Origin: Paludibacteraceae bacterium
GTDB lineage: Bacteria; Bacteroidota; Bacteroidia; Bacteroidales; Paludibacteraceae
Length of the DNA: 64,000 bases
Reading direction: 5' to 3'
NCBI GenBank assembly: GCA_024401555.1
Contig: JAKSKV010000012.1
Location: 18,281-82,280 of the forward strand
In this document: piece by piece, positions 28,282-36,925 of the stretch
Position numbering within the stretch: the stretch's first letter is position 1
Layout of the letters: every line of letters begins with the position of its first letter
Translations under genes and position numbers: made by a program
The notes under the pieces: generated by a model
What the model saw: only the letters and a program-made list of their open reading frames with translations
Told to the model about the DNA's origin: nothing
The model's database searches: none

Positions 28282-28376
28282 CACATTGCACTGATATTTT
28301 AAACAACCTATAAATAGACGCAGGGGCCTCAGCCGTACTGCGAGTAACTCGAATTCATGCGGATTGCTCCGTCATT
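28244..28376 (-). ncRNA. Predicted ~130-nt sigma-54-dependent small RNA or short-peptide mRNA
   Basis: The element is defined by a canonical -24/-12 promoter just upstream (28385-28400) and a strong terminator at its end. The start is expected near 28374. Shortly after it lies GGAG, eight bases before an ATG (28356-28358) that opens a nine-codon frame, MNSSYSQYG, ending TGA at 28329; an even shorter frame (MTEQSA) overlaps its start. Either a regulatory RNA or a mini-mRNA is possible. I know no named family it matches. Confidence 0.55.
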
Positions 28377-28384
28377 ATACTATA

Positions 28385-28400
28385 TGCAAATACCGTGCCA
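28385..28400 (-). promoter_or_regulatory. Sigma-54 (RpoN) promoter, -24/-12
   Basis: On the minus strand the sequence reads TGGCAC-GGTAT-TTGCA, matching the TGGCAC-N5-TTGCA consensus exactly, with the invariant GG and GC ten bases apart. It faces away from recG, toward the small transcript ending at 28243. Confidence 0.75.
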
Positions 28401-28611
28401 AACTATGCCGTTCTTGCTCTTGAATTGAAAAAAAACTCTGTCCATATTGATGGTAATTATTTTATTAATTTGAATATTAGTGTTTTAATGCTTAAATTTA
28501 TAGTGGTTATGGTAGGATGAAATGTTTGAGGTGGATAATGTGGTGCAGGAGGAACCTTGAACGAAGAACATAGACCTTGGATGGTTCTTTTTCATCTTCT
28601 TACCTTTTTTG

Positions 28612-28619
28612 TATATTTG
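28612..28619 (+). promoter_or_regulatory. -7 element of recG
   Basis: TATATTTG, a full TAnnTTTG match, 33 bases upstream of the recG ATG. The -33 region is T-rich but without TTTG. Confidence 0.6.
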
Positions 28620-28652
28620 TAATATAAAGTCCATTCAATTAATAGACTGAGC

Positions 28653-30764
28653 ATGTCGGATTTTTTAGATAAGGAGATAACCTATTTGCCGGGCGTTGGC
28701 CCCAAAAAGTCGGAGGTCTTGAAGAAGGAACTGAATGTAACTTCTTATGGAGACTTGCTCCGTTGTTATCCTTATCGCTATGTGGATCGGACGAAATTTT
28801 ACCGTATTAAAGAGATTTCTCCCGCCTCCATGTATGTGCAGATTCGCGGTACGATTCTCTCCATGACCACGCAAGGAACCGGAAGAAGCGCACGTGTGGT
28901 GGCCAATTTTTCGGATGGGGAATCGGTTATTGAACTGATTTGGTTCAAAGGCGTGAAGTATGTTATGGAGAGATATAAGCCAGGACATGAGTTTGTGGCT
29001 TTCGGCAAGGTGTCGGAATTCAACGGCCGTTGTAATTTGGTGCATCCTGATATGGAGACGATCAATGAGGCACTTTCCAAACAGACGCTTGGTGGTGTGC
29101 AGGGAATGTACAATACGACCGAGAAGATGAAGAACTCTTCATTGACCACCCGCGCGATGCAAAAGATGGTCGCAGAAATTTTTTCTGCCTTGGGAACACA
29201 ACGATTGGTGGAGACTTTGCCCGATTACTTGATACAGGAGAAACATTTGATGCCTTTTCATGAGGCGATGCTCAATATTCATTTCCCACAATCCCAGGAT
29301 GCGTTGCGTTTGGCGCAATTTAGATTGAAATTCGAGGAACTTTTTTTGATTCAATTGCAGATGTTGCGGCAACGTAATGTCCGTAGGGTTCGTTTTGCAG
29401 GTTTCAAGTTTTCGAAAGTAGGGGAGTTCTTCAACCGTTTTTACAGTGAATTCCTTCCTTTCCAGTTGACTAATGCTCAAAAGAAGGTGTTGAAGGAGAT
29501 TCATGCCGATATGGCAAGTGGAAAGCAGATGAACCGATTGCTTCAAGGCGACGTGGGAAGTGGAAAGACGTTGGTGGCATTGATGACCATGCTGATCGCA
29601 TTGGATAATGGTTACCAAGCGGCAATGATGGCTCCCACAGAGATTTTGGCACAGCAACATTTTGAATCTATTTCGAAGATGTTGAATGGTCTGGATGTGA
29701 AGGTGGCATTATTGACGGGTTCTTCCAAGAAGAAGGAGCGTGAAGTTGTGCTTCAGGGAATCAAGGATGGAACCATCCAGATATTGATTGGAACCCATGC
29801 TTTGTTGGAGGATCCGGTCGTCTTTCAGTCGTTAGGGTGTGTGGTCATTGATGAGCAACACCGTTTTGGTGTGGAACAACGGGCGAGATTGTGGGGGAAG
29901 AGCGAACGTCCACCGCATGTCTTGGTAATGACCGCCACGCCGATTCCTCGTACTTTAGCCATGACGATATATGGTGATTTAGAGGTTTCCGTCATTGATG
30001 AATTGCCTCCTGGCCGTAAACCGATTGGCACTTCTCATCGGTTTGATACTCATCGATCGGTCATATATGACTTCATAAAGTCGGAAATTGCAAAGGGAAG
30101 GCAGGCGTATATTGTCTATCCGTTGATTCAGGAATCAGAGAAATCTGATTGGGCGAATATTGAGGCTGGCTATGAGTCGTTGAAGCAGGTATTCCCTGAA
30201 CCCTATTACCATTTGGGAATGGTTCATGGAAAAATGAAACCGGAGGAAAAAGATGCGCAGATGCGACTTTTCGCTTCGGGTGCAACGCAAATATTGGTGG
30301 CCACCACGGTGATTGAGGTGGGTGTGAACGTTCCTAATGCCTCTGTTATGCTGATTGAGAGCGCTGAACGATTTGGATTGTCTCAGCTTCATCAGTTACG
30401 CGGACGTGTCGGCCGTGGAGCTGATCAGTCATATTGTATTCTTCTTACATCTGTTAAACTATCCAATGATGGTAGGCAGCGAATGGAGGTGATGACACGA
30501 ACCTGTAATGGTTTTGAAATTTCCGAGGTGGATCTGAAGATGCGTGGACCAGGTGATTTGGAGGGTACGCAACAGAGTGGTGTCGCCCTGAATCTGAAGA
30601 TTACGAATTTAGCCACTGATGGTGATATTATCCAGTATGCCCGGGATGCGGCAAATGATGTTTTGGACGCAGACCCTGATTTGTTGTCTCCTGAAAATTA
30701 CTTGTTGAATCGATACCTGGATAGGGTAGCCAAGGAGTCAGTTAATTGGGGGGTAATTAGTTAA
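28653..30764 (+). CDS. recG: ATP-dependent DNA helicase RecG
   Basis: The 703-residue SF2 helicase reverses stalled forks and branch-migrates Holliday junctions. It begins with the wedge/OB part (ITYLPGVGPKKSEVLKKEL; VVANFSDGESVIELIWF), then the motor: Walker A LLQGDVGSGKTLVALM (about residue 292), APTEILAQQHF, DEQH box VVIDEQHRFGVEQR, TATPIPRTLAMT, VIEVGVNVPNASVM and LHQLRGRVGRG. The C-terminal ERFGLSQ and DLEGTQQSG segments are RecG-specific. Length is typical (~690-700). It stands alone on the plus strand. Confidence 0.97.
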   Translation: MSDFLDKEITYLPGVGPKKSEVLKKELNVTSYGDLLRCYPYRYVDRTKFYRIKEISPASMYVQIRGTILSMTTQGTGRSARVVANFSDGESVIELIWFKGVKYVMERYKPGHEFVAFGKVSEFNGRCNLVHPDMETINEALSKQTLGGVQGMYNTTEKMKNSSLTTRAMQKMVAEIFSALGTQRLVETLPDYLIQEKHLMPFHEAMLNIHFPQSQDALRLAQFRLKFEELFLIQLQMLRQRNVRRVRFAGFKFSKVGEFFNRFYSEFLPFQLTNAQKKVLKEIHADMASGKQMNRLLQGDVGSGKTLVALMTMLIALDNGYQAAMMAPTEILAQQHFESISKMLNGLDVKVALLTGSSKKKEREVVLQGIKDGTIQILIGTHALLEDPVVFQSLGCVVIDEQHRFGVEQRARLWGKSERPPHVLVMTATPIPRTLAMTIYGDLEVSVIDELPPGRKPIGTSHRFDTHRSVIYDFIKSEIAKGRQAYIVYPLIQESEKSDWANIEAGYESLKQVFPEPYYHLGMVHGKMKPEEKDAQMRLFASGATQILVATTVIEVGVNVPNASVMLIESAERFGLSQLHQLRGRVGRGADQSYCILLTSVKLSNDGRQRMEVMTRTCNGFEISEVDLKMRGPGDLEGTQQSGVALNLKITNLATDGDIIQYARDAANDVLDADPDLLSPENYLLNRYLDRVAKESVNWGVIS

Positions 30765-30873
30765 TTAAGATTTAAGATTTGTGGGTTGGAATATTTGAAT
30801 ATTCCCTAGTCTAAGTATGAGTTGAAAGGTATCGTTGGATGCCTTTCATTTTTTTTGAGAATACAACGCAAAA

Positions 30874-30902
30874 AAAAGAGCTGCCCTATGGACAGCTCTT
30901 TT
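30874..30902. terminator. Bidirectional terminator between recG and ompA
   Basis: A 10-bp stem AAAAGAGCTG (30874-30883) / CAGCTCTTTT (30893-30902), with A and T runs on both sides. It serves recG on plus and the OmpA gene (stop 30929) on minus. Confidence 0.8.
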
Positions 30903-30928
30903 ATAATTGTTCTAGACTAATCTACTGA

Positions 30929-32146
30929 TTACTTAGAGAACAAGTTAACCTCTACACGACGGTTCTTTGCTCTACCAGCAGCAGTGTTGTTAGAAGCGAT
31001 TGGCTTAGTTGAACCGAATCCCTCTGACTCGATGTTTGCAGCTTGAACGCCCTTGTTAGTCAAGTAGTTCTTAACTGAAGCTGCACGATCTTGAGAAAGT
31101 TGCATGTTAGCAGCAGCCTTACCTACGTTATCGGTGTGACCAGCCAACTTAACTGACCACTCAGGGTGCTTAACGAGCAACTCTGCCAAACCATTCAAGT
31201 AAGGGAAAGAACCCTCCTTGATGATAGCCTTACCAGACTCGAACTCCAAGTTAGACATTGCAGTCTCGATGATCTTAGCCTCCTCAACAGTTGGCTTGTA
31301 AGCAACTTTTGGCTTAGTAGCCTTGATGTGACGATCCAAAGAGTCTTGAACGAACTTGATGTCGTTTTGCAACTTCTTGATTTGAGCGTTTTGATCCTCG
31401 ATCTTTTGCTCCAACTTAGCGTTAGCCTCGTCGCAAGCCTTCTTTTGAGCCTCAAGGAGACCGCTCATATCTGGCATCTCAACTTGTGGGATGTAGTCAG
31501 CCCAAGCGATGTTACGGATGTTGCTCTCGCCAGCGAACTTAACGCGAACACCAAGCAAACCAGTGATAGTAGAACGACCAGCTGCGTAGTTCATGTGCTC
31601 AGCAGTTGTGTGAAGACGGTATTGACCAGCCAAGTAGATACCTACCCACTTGCATACGTTGTACTCCAACTTAGAACCACCCAACATCAAGAACTTAGCG
31701 CCCTTGTTAGCGTCTTCGTTCTCAACTGCGTTCTTGTAGATAGTTGCACCCAAACCTGCAGTTCCGTACCAGTTCAACTTTTGCCATCCTGCAGAACGGT
31801 AAGGAGCGATGATGTTAGAGATGTTGATAGATCCGAAGATGTCAATATCGTGGTTCTTAACATCCAAATCGTTCAAATCTTTCTTGATGAACATGTACTC
31901 CAAGCCCATTCCCCAACGAGGGTTGAATGTTCTCTCTACCAATCCACCGATAGCCAAATCTACCTTTTGATCAGCGCAACGTACATAGTTGATACCACCT
32001 TGTACTGCTACAGACCAGTGGTTGAAAGACTCTGATGCTGCTGCCTCTGCTTGAGCTTGCTCAGAAGTTGCCTCAGCTGCCTCTTGAGCGTTTGCAGATA
32101 CTGCGAAGCTCATTGCTGCCAATACAGCCAAAAAACTTTTTTTCAT
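30929..32146 (-). CDS. OmpA-family outer-membrane protein with coiled-coil linker
   Basis: The 405-residue protein has a signal peptide (ending SAVSANAQ), a Glu/Ala/Ser-rich stretch, a ~200-residue beta-barrel (HWSVAVQGGINYVR to LLGVRVKFAG), a predicted coiled coil (about residues 225-265, KACDEANAKLEQKIEDQNAQIKKLQNDI in heptad-like form) and a C-terminal OmpA domain (about 290-405) with KLAGHTDNVGKAAANMQLSQDRAASV and the closing GRAKNRRVEVNLF. It ties the outer membrane to peptidoglycan. It differs from the other OmpA in this window, which uses TSP3 repeats as linker. Flanked by hairpins on both sides, it is probably monocistronic. Confidence 0.92.
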   Translation of the reverse strand: MKKSFLAVLAAMSFAVSANAQEAAEATSEQAQAEAAASESFNHWSVAVQGGINYVRCADQKVDLAIGGLVERTFNPRWGMGLEYMFIKKDLNDLDVKNHDIDIFGSINISNIIAPYRSAGWQKLNWYGTAGLGATIYKNAVENEDANKGAKFLMLGGSKLEYNVCKWVGIYLAGQYRLHTTAEHMNYAAGRSTITGLLGVRVKFAGESNIRNIAWADYIPQVEMPDMSGLLEAQKKACDEANAKLEQKIEDQNAQIKKLQNDIKFVQDSLDRHIKATKPKVAYKPTVEEAKIIETAMSNLEFESGKAIIKEGSFPYLNGLAELLVKHPEWSVKLAGHTDNVGKAAANMQLSQDRAASVKNYLTNKGVQAANIESEGFGSTKPIASNNTAAGRAKNRRVEVNLFSK

Positions 32147-32194
32147 ACTCTTTATAAAATTAATTGTTTAAAATATCAAAATTTTCCACAAATA

Positions 32195-32231
32195 TCCGAA
32201 TTATTTTTCAAAGTGTGAAAAATAATTCGGA
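32195..32231 (-). terminator. AT-rich hairpin between rpsA and ompA
   Basis: A 16-bp perfect stem (32195-32210 with 32216-32231) and 5-base loop, 10 bases after the rpsA stop. AT-rich, so it may be a terminator or an RNA-stability element. Confidence 0.6.
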
Positions 32232-32241
32232 ATTTTTGTTG

Positions 32242-34041
32242 TTATTTTTTCTCGCTAGCGTCCAATTGGCTCTTCAATGCTGCCAATTCCTCGATGTCAC
32301 CCAAAGTGGCCTTCTCTACAGCGATAACTGGTTGATCAGCCTTCTTTGTTGACTTCTTCTTGCGATTGTCTTTCTTCTCCTCAGTCTCTTCGCCGTTTGC
32401 CTTTTGAGCATCCTCGAAGATTCTGCTGTGAGACAAGATGATTCTCTTTGACTCCTTGTTGAACTCAATTACCTTGAATTGCAACTTCTCGTCAACCTTA
32501 GCTTGAGACTTATCCTCCTTTACCAAGTGCTTAGGAGTAGCGAATCCCTCAACACCGTAAGGCAAAGCGATTACTGCACCCTTGTCCATCATCTCGATGA
32601 TGGTACCCTCGTGGATTGAATCAACGGTGAATATCTTCTCGAATTCGTCCCAAGGATTCTCCTCCAATTGCTTGTGACCCAAGCTCAAACGACGGTTCTC
32701 CTTGTCGATCTCCAATACTTGTACCTCGATGTCTGCACCTGTTTGAGTGAACTCAGATGGGTGCTTGATCTTCTTAGTCCAAGACAAGTCAGAGATGTGG
32801 ATCAAACCATCAACGCCCTCAGCGATCTCAACGAATACGCCGAAGTTAGTGAAGTTGCGAACCTTAGCAGTGTGCTTAGTACCTACTGCATAGTCAGTAT
32901 CGATAGTATCCCATGGATCTGCCTTCAATTGCTTGATACCCAAAGACATCTTTCTCTCCTCGCGGTCCAAAGTCAAGACAACTGCCTCAACCTCGTCACC
33001 TACCTTCATGAAGTCTTGTGCGCTACGCAAGTGTTGTGACCAAGACATCTCTGAAACGTGGATCAAACCTTCAACGCCTGGAGCGATCTCAACGAATGCA
33101 CCGTAGTCAGCCATAACGACTACCTTACCCTTCACCTTGTCACCAACCTTCAAGTTAGCGTCCAAAGCATCCCATGGGTGAGGAGTCAATTGCTTCAAAC
33201 CAAGAGCGATACGCTTCTTGTCATCATCGAAGTCGAGGATAACAACGTTCAACTTTTGATCCAATGCAACTACCTCTTCTGGATGAGTTACGCGACCCCA
33301 AGACAAGTCTGTGATGTGGATCAAACCGTCTACGCCACCCAAGTCGATGAATACACCGTAAGAAGTGATGTTCTTGACAGTTCCTTCCAAAACTTGACCC
33401 TTCTCGAGTTTTGAGATGATGTCCTTCTTTTGTTGCTCCAACTCAGCCTCGATAAGAGCCTTGTGTGATACAACAACATTTTTGAACTCGTGGTTGATTT
33501 TTACTACCTTGAATTCCATTGTCTTGCCAACGAATACATCGTAGTCACGGATTGGCTTAACATCGATTTGTGATCCTGGCAAGAATGCCTCGATGCCGAA
33601 TACATCAACGATCATACCACCCTTAGTGCGGCACTTGATGTAACCCATGATAACTTTATCGTTCTCCAAAGCCTCGTTAACGCAATCCCAAGAACGAGCT
33701 GCGCGTGCTTTCTTGTGAGAAAGGATCAATTGTCCCTTCTTGTCCTCTTGGCTCTCGATGTAAACCTCTACATCGTCACCGATCTTCAAATCTGGGTTGT
33801 AACGGAACTCGTTCATAGAAACGATACCGTCTGACTTGTAACCTACGTTTACAACAACCTCTCTCTTGTTCATAGAGATTACCTTACCGATAACAACGTC
33901 CTTGTCCTTTACTACGTTCAAGGTGTCGTCATACTTGCTGGTAAGTTCCTCGCGGCTAATGCTTGAATCAGCGTCGCCGTTCTCAAAAGCGTCCCAGTCA
34001 AATCCTTCAACTGGCTTTACGTTTTTTGTTAATTCGCTCAT
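32242..34041 (-). CDS. rpsA: 30S ribosomal protein S1
   Basis: The 599-residue protein consists of six S1 (OB-fold) RNA-binding domains from about residue 48 to 555; the repeated signature GTVKNITSYGVFIDLGGVDGLIHITDLSW, GKVVVMADYGAFVEIAPGVEGLIHVSEMSW and VRNFTNFGVFVEIAEGVDGLIHISDLSW is seen in domains 3-5. S1 helps recruit mRNA to the 30S subunit, which matters in Bacteroidetes where Shine-Dalgarno sites are rare. A Lys/Glu-rich tail (EETEEKKDNRKKKSTKK) follows the last domain. A -7-like TAATTTCG lies ~65 bases upstream on the minus strand. Confidence 0.97.
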   Translation of the reverse strand: MSELTKNVKPVEGFDWDAFENGDADSSISREELTSKYDDTLNVVKDKDVVIGKVISMNKREVVVNVGYKSDGIVSMNEFRYNPDLKIGDDVEVYIESQEDKKGQLILSHKKARAARSWDCVNEALENDKVIMGYIKCRTKGGMIVDVFGIEAFLPGSQIDVKPIRDYDVFVGKTMEFKVVKINHEFKNVVVSHKALIEAELEQQKKDIISKLEKGQVLEGTVKNITSYGVFIDLGGVDGLIHITDLSWGRVTHPEEVVALDQKLNVVILDFDDDKKRIALGLKQLTPHPWDALDANLKVGDKVKGKVVVMADYGAFVEIAPGVEGLIHVSEMSWSQHLRSAQDFMKVGDEVEAVVLTLDREERKMSLGIKQLKADPWDTIDTDYAVGTKHTAKVRNFTNFGVFVEIAEGVDGLIHISDLSWTKKIKHPSEFTQTGADIEVQVLEIDKENRRLSLGHKQLEENPWDEFEKIFTVDSIHEGTIIEMMDKGAVIALPYGVEGFATPKHLVKEDKSQAKVDEKLQFKVIEFNKESKRIILSHSRIFEDAQKANGEETEEKKDNRKKKSTKKADQPVIAVEKATLGDIEELAALKSQLDASEKK

Positions 34042-34235
34042 TTTAAATTAGTTAATAAATTTAATTAGTCGTTAGACATTATATTTTGTAAAAATCAGTG
34101 CGAAATTAGTCATTTTTATTTACATATGGAAATATTATTGATAATTTTTTGTGATAAGAAACCTCTCTTTTTGAGATAGATAGATGGATAAAATCGGATT
34201 GGGGAATTGTTGCACAGGTATGGATTGGATTGGAT

Positions 34236-34437
34236 AAAAAAGCCGCACCGAAATTAATTAAACTCCTGTAAAATAGGAATTGAGCGTTTTCCAGTCTTTG
34301 TAATCCACCGTGTCATGATGACAACCCGAAGGTGTGGCCCGCCATTGATTTGGAGGTGTACGCCCGTTATGAGATTTGATTGTTAAGTTTAACCATAATA
34401 GACGGTGCGGCCATTCTTTCTTTGTTTCTATGTTTTT
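34236..34437 (-). ncRNA. Predicted ~200-nt structured RNA, possibly 6S-like
   Basis: On the minus strand, a 9-bp closing helix (CGGTGCGGC at 34403-34411 plus strand with GCCGCACCG at 34242-34250) joins both ends, and the 3' arm runs straight into six T (plus A 34236-34241). A second helix inside (UUAAACU with AGUUUAA) extends the closing stem, leaving a large central open region; the apical part can form small hairpins (ACC-UUCG-GGU and UGUCA-UCA-UGACA). The promoter at 34444-34475 is a full match. Long end-to-end pairing with a central bubble recalls 6S RNA, but I cannot confirm the family from memory. No convincing protein frame is present. Confidence 0.6.
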
Positions 34438-34443
34438 TCAATT

Positions 34444-34475
34444 CAAAGGTAACGCCTTTTTTCTATTTCTGCAAA
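34444..34475 (-). promoter_or_regulatory. Promoter of the structured RNA
   Basis: Minus strand: -33 TTTG (34475-34472) and -7 TACCTTTG (34451-34444), 20 bases apart, both full matches to the Bacteroidetes consensus. Confidence 0.72.
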
Positions 34476-34590
34476 TCTTTTCCCTGCTTCTTTTTATTTA
34501 ATATTTGCTAAATTCGCGGTCGGTTTTGAAGAGTGTTTTGTTCTTCTTCAAGGACTATTTATGGTATAATGTCCGTTATTCTTGAACGTT

Positions 34591-35298
34591 ATGGCTGGCA
34601 CAGTTTATTTGATTCCGAACACATTGGGTGAATGTGATACCCAACATGTCCTTCCTACCTATAATAGGGAAGTGATCCTTTCAATCAAACATTTTATTGT
34701 GGAGGATGTCCGTACTGCCCGTAGATTTCTGAAAAAGGTGGAATCCTCCATTAATATAGATGAACTGACCTTCTATACCCTTAACAACCATACGTCGCCA
34801 GAGGAGATTGGCGGTTATTTGTTGCCTGCGAAGTCGGGGTTTGATATGGGTATCATATCTGAGGCTGGATGTCCCGCCATAGCGGATCCGGGTGCCGATA
34901 TTGTCCGTATGGCGCAAGAGGCGGATGTGAAAGTAGTCCCTTTGGTTGGCCCGTCCTCTATTCTGTTGGGGTTGATGGCCTCCGGGTTTAATGGGCAGAG
35001 TTTCGCCTTTGTGGGGTATCTTCCGATCAAGCCCAATGAGCGAGATCAACGTTTGCGCCAATTGGAAAAGCGTGCGCATGTGGAGAAACAATCTCAGATT
35101 TTTATAGAGACTCCATATCGTAATAATACCATGTTTGAGAATATCCTCTCTGTTTGTCAGGGTGGAACCAAGTTGTGCGTCGCATGTGATATTACCTTGG
35201 AGACGGAGTATATCAAGACGAAGAGTGTCGCTCAATGGAAGTCGTCCAAACAACGTCCTGACCTTAACAAACGTCCTTGTATCTTTATATTGTATTAG
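34591..35298 (+). CDS. RsmI-like SAM-dependent methyltransferase (tetrapyrrole methylase family)
   Basis: The 235-residue protein is related to RsmI, which 2'-O-methylates C1402 of 16S rRNA, and carries the family's GIISEAGCPAIADPGADIV (about residues 85-105) and PLVGPSSILLGLMASGF. The opening differs: RsmI has a GNLPGDITLRA-type start, this protein begins AGTVYLIPNTLGE. It is therefore probably a paralogue commonly annotated only as SAM-dependent methyltransferase; its substrate is not shown. ATG 34591 is preferred over the in-frame TTG at 34582. Its end overlaps the convergent phosphatase gene by 14 bases. Confidence 0.85.
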   Translation: MAGTVYLIPNTLGECDTQHVLPTYNREVILSIKHFIVEDVRTARRFLKKVESSINIDELTFYTLNNHTSPEEIGGYLLPAKSGFDMGIISEAGCPAIADPGADIVRMAQEADVKVVPLVGPSSILLGLMASGFNGQSFAFVGYLPIKPNERDQRLRQLEKRAHVEKQSQIFIETPYRNNTMFENILSVCQGGTKLCVACDITLETEYIKTKSVAQWKSSKQRPDLNKRPCIFILY

Positions 35299-35932
35299 CA
35301 GCCTTATTCGTTTGCTCGTCAAACTCGGCTAAATGGGCAGTGTCGTTCCATGAGACCACATTCCAGACGCCGTCTCTCTTTTCAACGATGGCTACGGCTG
35401 TAGAAAGCGGGTGCACCGCGTAGGCGATGTCGGAAATCTGTTGGTATTTGAGGTAGGTGTAGAGCGTTTTCAGAAGAGCGCCGTGGGTGACCACCAATAT
35501 GTTTTCGCCAGGGTGCTCTGCGGCCACTCTCTCCATGAATTGAGCAGCGCGTATTCTGACCTCTTCGTAGGTTTCGCAAGTTTCCCTTCTATACTTTTCG
35601 GGATGGTTCCAAAAGAGATCAATCTCTTCTGGGTACTCCTTTTTTAGGTCGTCGATCAGAATGCCTTGCCAGTCTCCCATCAGAATCTCCTTCAGCGCAT
35701 CCTCCTTTTGGATAGGGATCTGCCTCTCGCCAAGAATGTTTTTTGTTGTTTCCAAGGCGCGTCTGAGCGGACTGCTGTAAACTTGGTCGAACGGTATCTC
35801 CTGGAGGTGCTTGCCAAGTGCTTTCGCTTGGTTTACGCCGAGTGGGGTGAGGTCGGTTTCGAATTGACCTTGCATGCGGTTCTCTTGGTTCCAGTAGGTC
35901 TGTCCGTGTCTGACGAGGTAAAAACGTGTCAT
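35285..35932 (-). CDS. Histidine phosphatase family protein (phosphoglycerate-mutase-like)
   Basis: The 215-residue protein has the full active-site set of the branch-1 histidine phosphatases: the phosphorylated His in LVRHGQTYWNQENRMQG (residues ~6-22), SSPLRRALET with its Arg, the Glu in EILMGDWQG, and the second His in VVTHGALLKTL. Members include cofactor-dependent phosphoglycerate mutase, alpha-ribazole phosphatase (CobC) and broad phosphatases; the length and the GDWQG element fit the CobC/GpmB-like group, but no cobalamin gene is near. The last 14 bases overlap the end of the opposite methyltransferase gene. Confidence 0.88.
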   Translation of the reverse strand: MTRFYLVRHGQTYWNQENRMQGQFETDLTPLGVNQAKALGKHLQEIPFDQVYSSPLRRALETTKNILGERQIPIQKEDALKEILMGDWQGILIDDLKKEYPEEIDLFWNHPEKYRRETCETYEEVRIRAAQFMERVAAEHPGENILVVTHGALLKTLYTYLKYQQISDIAYAVHPLSTAVAIVEKRDGVWNVVSWNDTAHLAEFDEQTNKAANTI

Positions 35933-35950
35933 TGATGATTTCCTTTGCTG

Positions 35951-35987
35951 TGAAAAAAAAGAAAGGAGTCACACGAGGCAACTCCTT
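35951..35987 (-). terminator. Terminator of the yceD-rpmF operon
   Basis: Stem AAGGAGT (35963-35969) / ACTCCTT (35981-35987) followed on the minus strand by a run of eight T (plus A 35953-35960). Confidence 0.75.
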
Positions 35988-36013
35988 CCGATACGTTTAT
36001 TATACGGCGTCGA

Positions 36014-36199
36014 TTAAACAGCTTCTTGCTTCTCGACAGCTACCATACCACGATAGTATCCGCAAGAACCGCATACTCTGTGATACAAATAAAGTGCGCC
36101 GCAATTTGGACATACTGCCAATGTAGGAGCTACTGCCTTGTAGTGAGTTCTTCTCTTAGCTCCTCTTGATTTACCTTGTCTTCGTTTAGGATGTGCCAT
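36014..36199 (-). CDS. rpmF: 50S ribosomal protein L32
   Basis: The 61-residue bL32 begins MAHPKRRQGKSRGAKRRTHYK and carries an intact zinc ribbon (CPNCGALYLYHRVCGSC, four Cys), the zinc-bound form of L32. It follows the DUF177 gene by 17 bases, the conserved yceD-rpmF order, and is followed by a terminator. Confidence 0.97.
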   Translation of the reverse strand: MAHPKRRQGKSRGAKRRTHYKAVAPTLAVCPNCGALYLYHRVCGSCGYYRGMVAVEKQEAV

Positions 36200-36216
36200 T
36201 TTGTTAATATTTTAAA

Positions 36217-36804
36217 TTAGTTATTGTCTAATAATTTTTTGAGGGCGTTCCAGCGTGGATCGATTTCCCTCTCAGTATTCTCTTCGGATTCTTCGCTAGA
36301 GACGTCACTTGCCAGGCTGTCGTCATCTGAATCCTCTATTTCATTTCTGTCAACTGCCAAATGTTTCCTGAGCGTCTTGACCATCTCTTCGTCACATTCT
36401 CCCGCCTCGTGGATATGGCGGATAGGAATTTGAAGGGCGATGAACTCGTACATATACCAAGAGAGGTCGATTTCTCCTTCCTCCTCTGATACGACCACTA
36501 ATCGGTCGTCCTCTTCGGACTTGTCCTCTCCAAACTTCACAGTCAAACTCTCTTCGCAAGAGATCTCCTGATCCATTTCGCTCAAACATCTGTCGCACAA
36601 TACTTTTACTGTGCCTTCCATACTGAAGTTGATTAGAAAAGAGTGGAGTGTCTTCCTGATGATGATGTCGGCTTGTACCTTGCCGCTGTTCACCTCCGGA
36701 CCATCCACCATTTCGAAGAACTTGTCATCCAAAGCGTAATGGAACTCGTGATCACCGATTTCCAAGTCTTTTAGGGGTACTATGTAAGTATCTTCTATTT
36801 CCAC
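36217..36804 (-). CDS. DUF177 (YceD-family) protein upstream of rpmF
   Basis: The 195-residue acidic protein belongs to the YceD/DUF177 family, recognised by the CDRCL...ISCEESLTVKF segment (about residues 71-90) and by its place just before rpmF. In E. coli and plants YceD homologues support 23S rRNA accumulation, so a role in large-subunit assembly is likely. The C-terminal ~45 residues are Asp/Glu/Ser-rich and probably disordered before a short conserved end (DPRWNALKKLLDN). Confidence 0.9.
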   Translation of the reverse strand: MEIEDTYIVPLKDLEIGDHEFHYALDDKFFEMVDGPEVNSGKVQADIIIRKTLHSFLINFSMEGTVKVLCDRCLSEMDQEISCEESLTVKFGEDKSEEDDRLVVVSEEEGEIDLSWYMYEFIALQIPIRHIHEAGECDEEMVKTLRKHLAVDRNEIEDSDDDSLASDVSSEESEENTEREIDPRWNALKKLLDNN

Positions 36805-36830
36805 TTATGTATGGATTCTAAAAATCTCCG

Positions 36831-36838
36831 CAAAATTA
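36831..36838 (-). promoter_or_regulatory. -7 element of the yceD-rpmF operon
   Basis: Minus-strand TAATTTTG matches TAnnTTTG, ~27 bases upstream of the YceD start. No clear -33. Confidence 0.55.
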
Positions 36839-36925
36839 CAAAATTTACTGATATCTTAAACCTCTCTGAGATTCATTTTTTGAAAAATTGTAATTTTATT
36901 TTATAACGAATTGTTACTTAATGTT

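Larger units (their letters stand above)
28146..28652. other. 507-base intergenic region between pepD and recG
   Basis: It contains a predicted sigma-54-driven small transcript on the minus strand (28243-28400) and the recG promoter. Between 28401 and 28600 I see only a weak plus-strand hairpin at about 28566-28587 followed by a T-rich stretch. Confidence 0.7.
34042..34590. other. Intergenic region between rpsA and the methyltransferase gene
   Basis: The 549 bases contain a predicted structured RNA (34236-34437) with its own promoter. 34042-34230 holds the rpsA leader and 34480-34590 the upstream region of the plus-strand gene; nothing else is supported. Confidence 0.7.

Noticed and set aside
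28566-28600. Plus-strand hairpin and T-rich stretch before recG as a terminator
   Set aside because: Stem is short with a bulge and no promoter for an upstream plus-strand transcript was found.
30788-30805. Palindrome GGAATATT-TG-AATATTCC after recG
   Set aside because: AT-rich, downstream of both convergent genes, with no T-run; likely chance.
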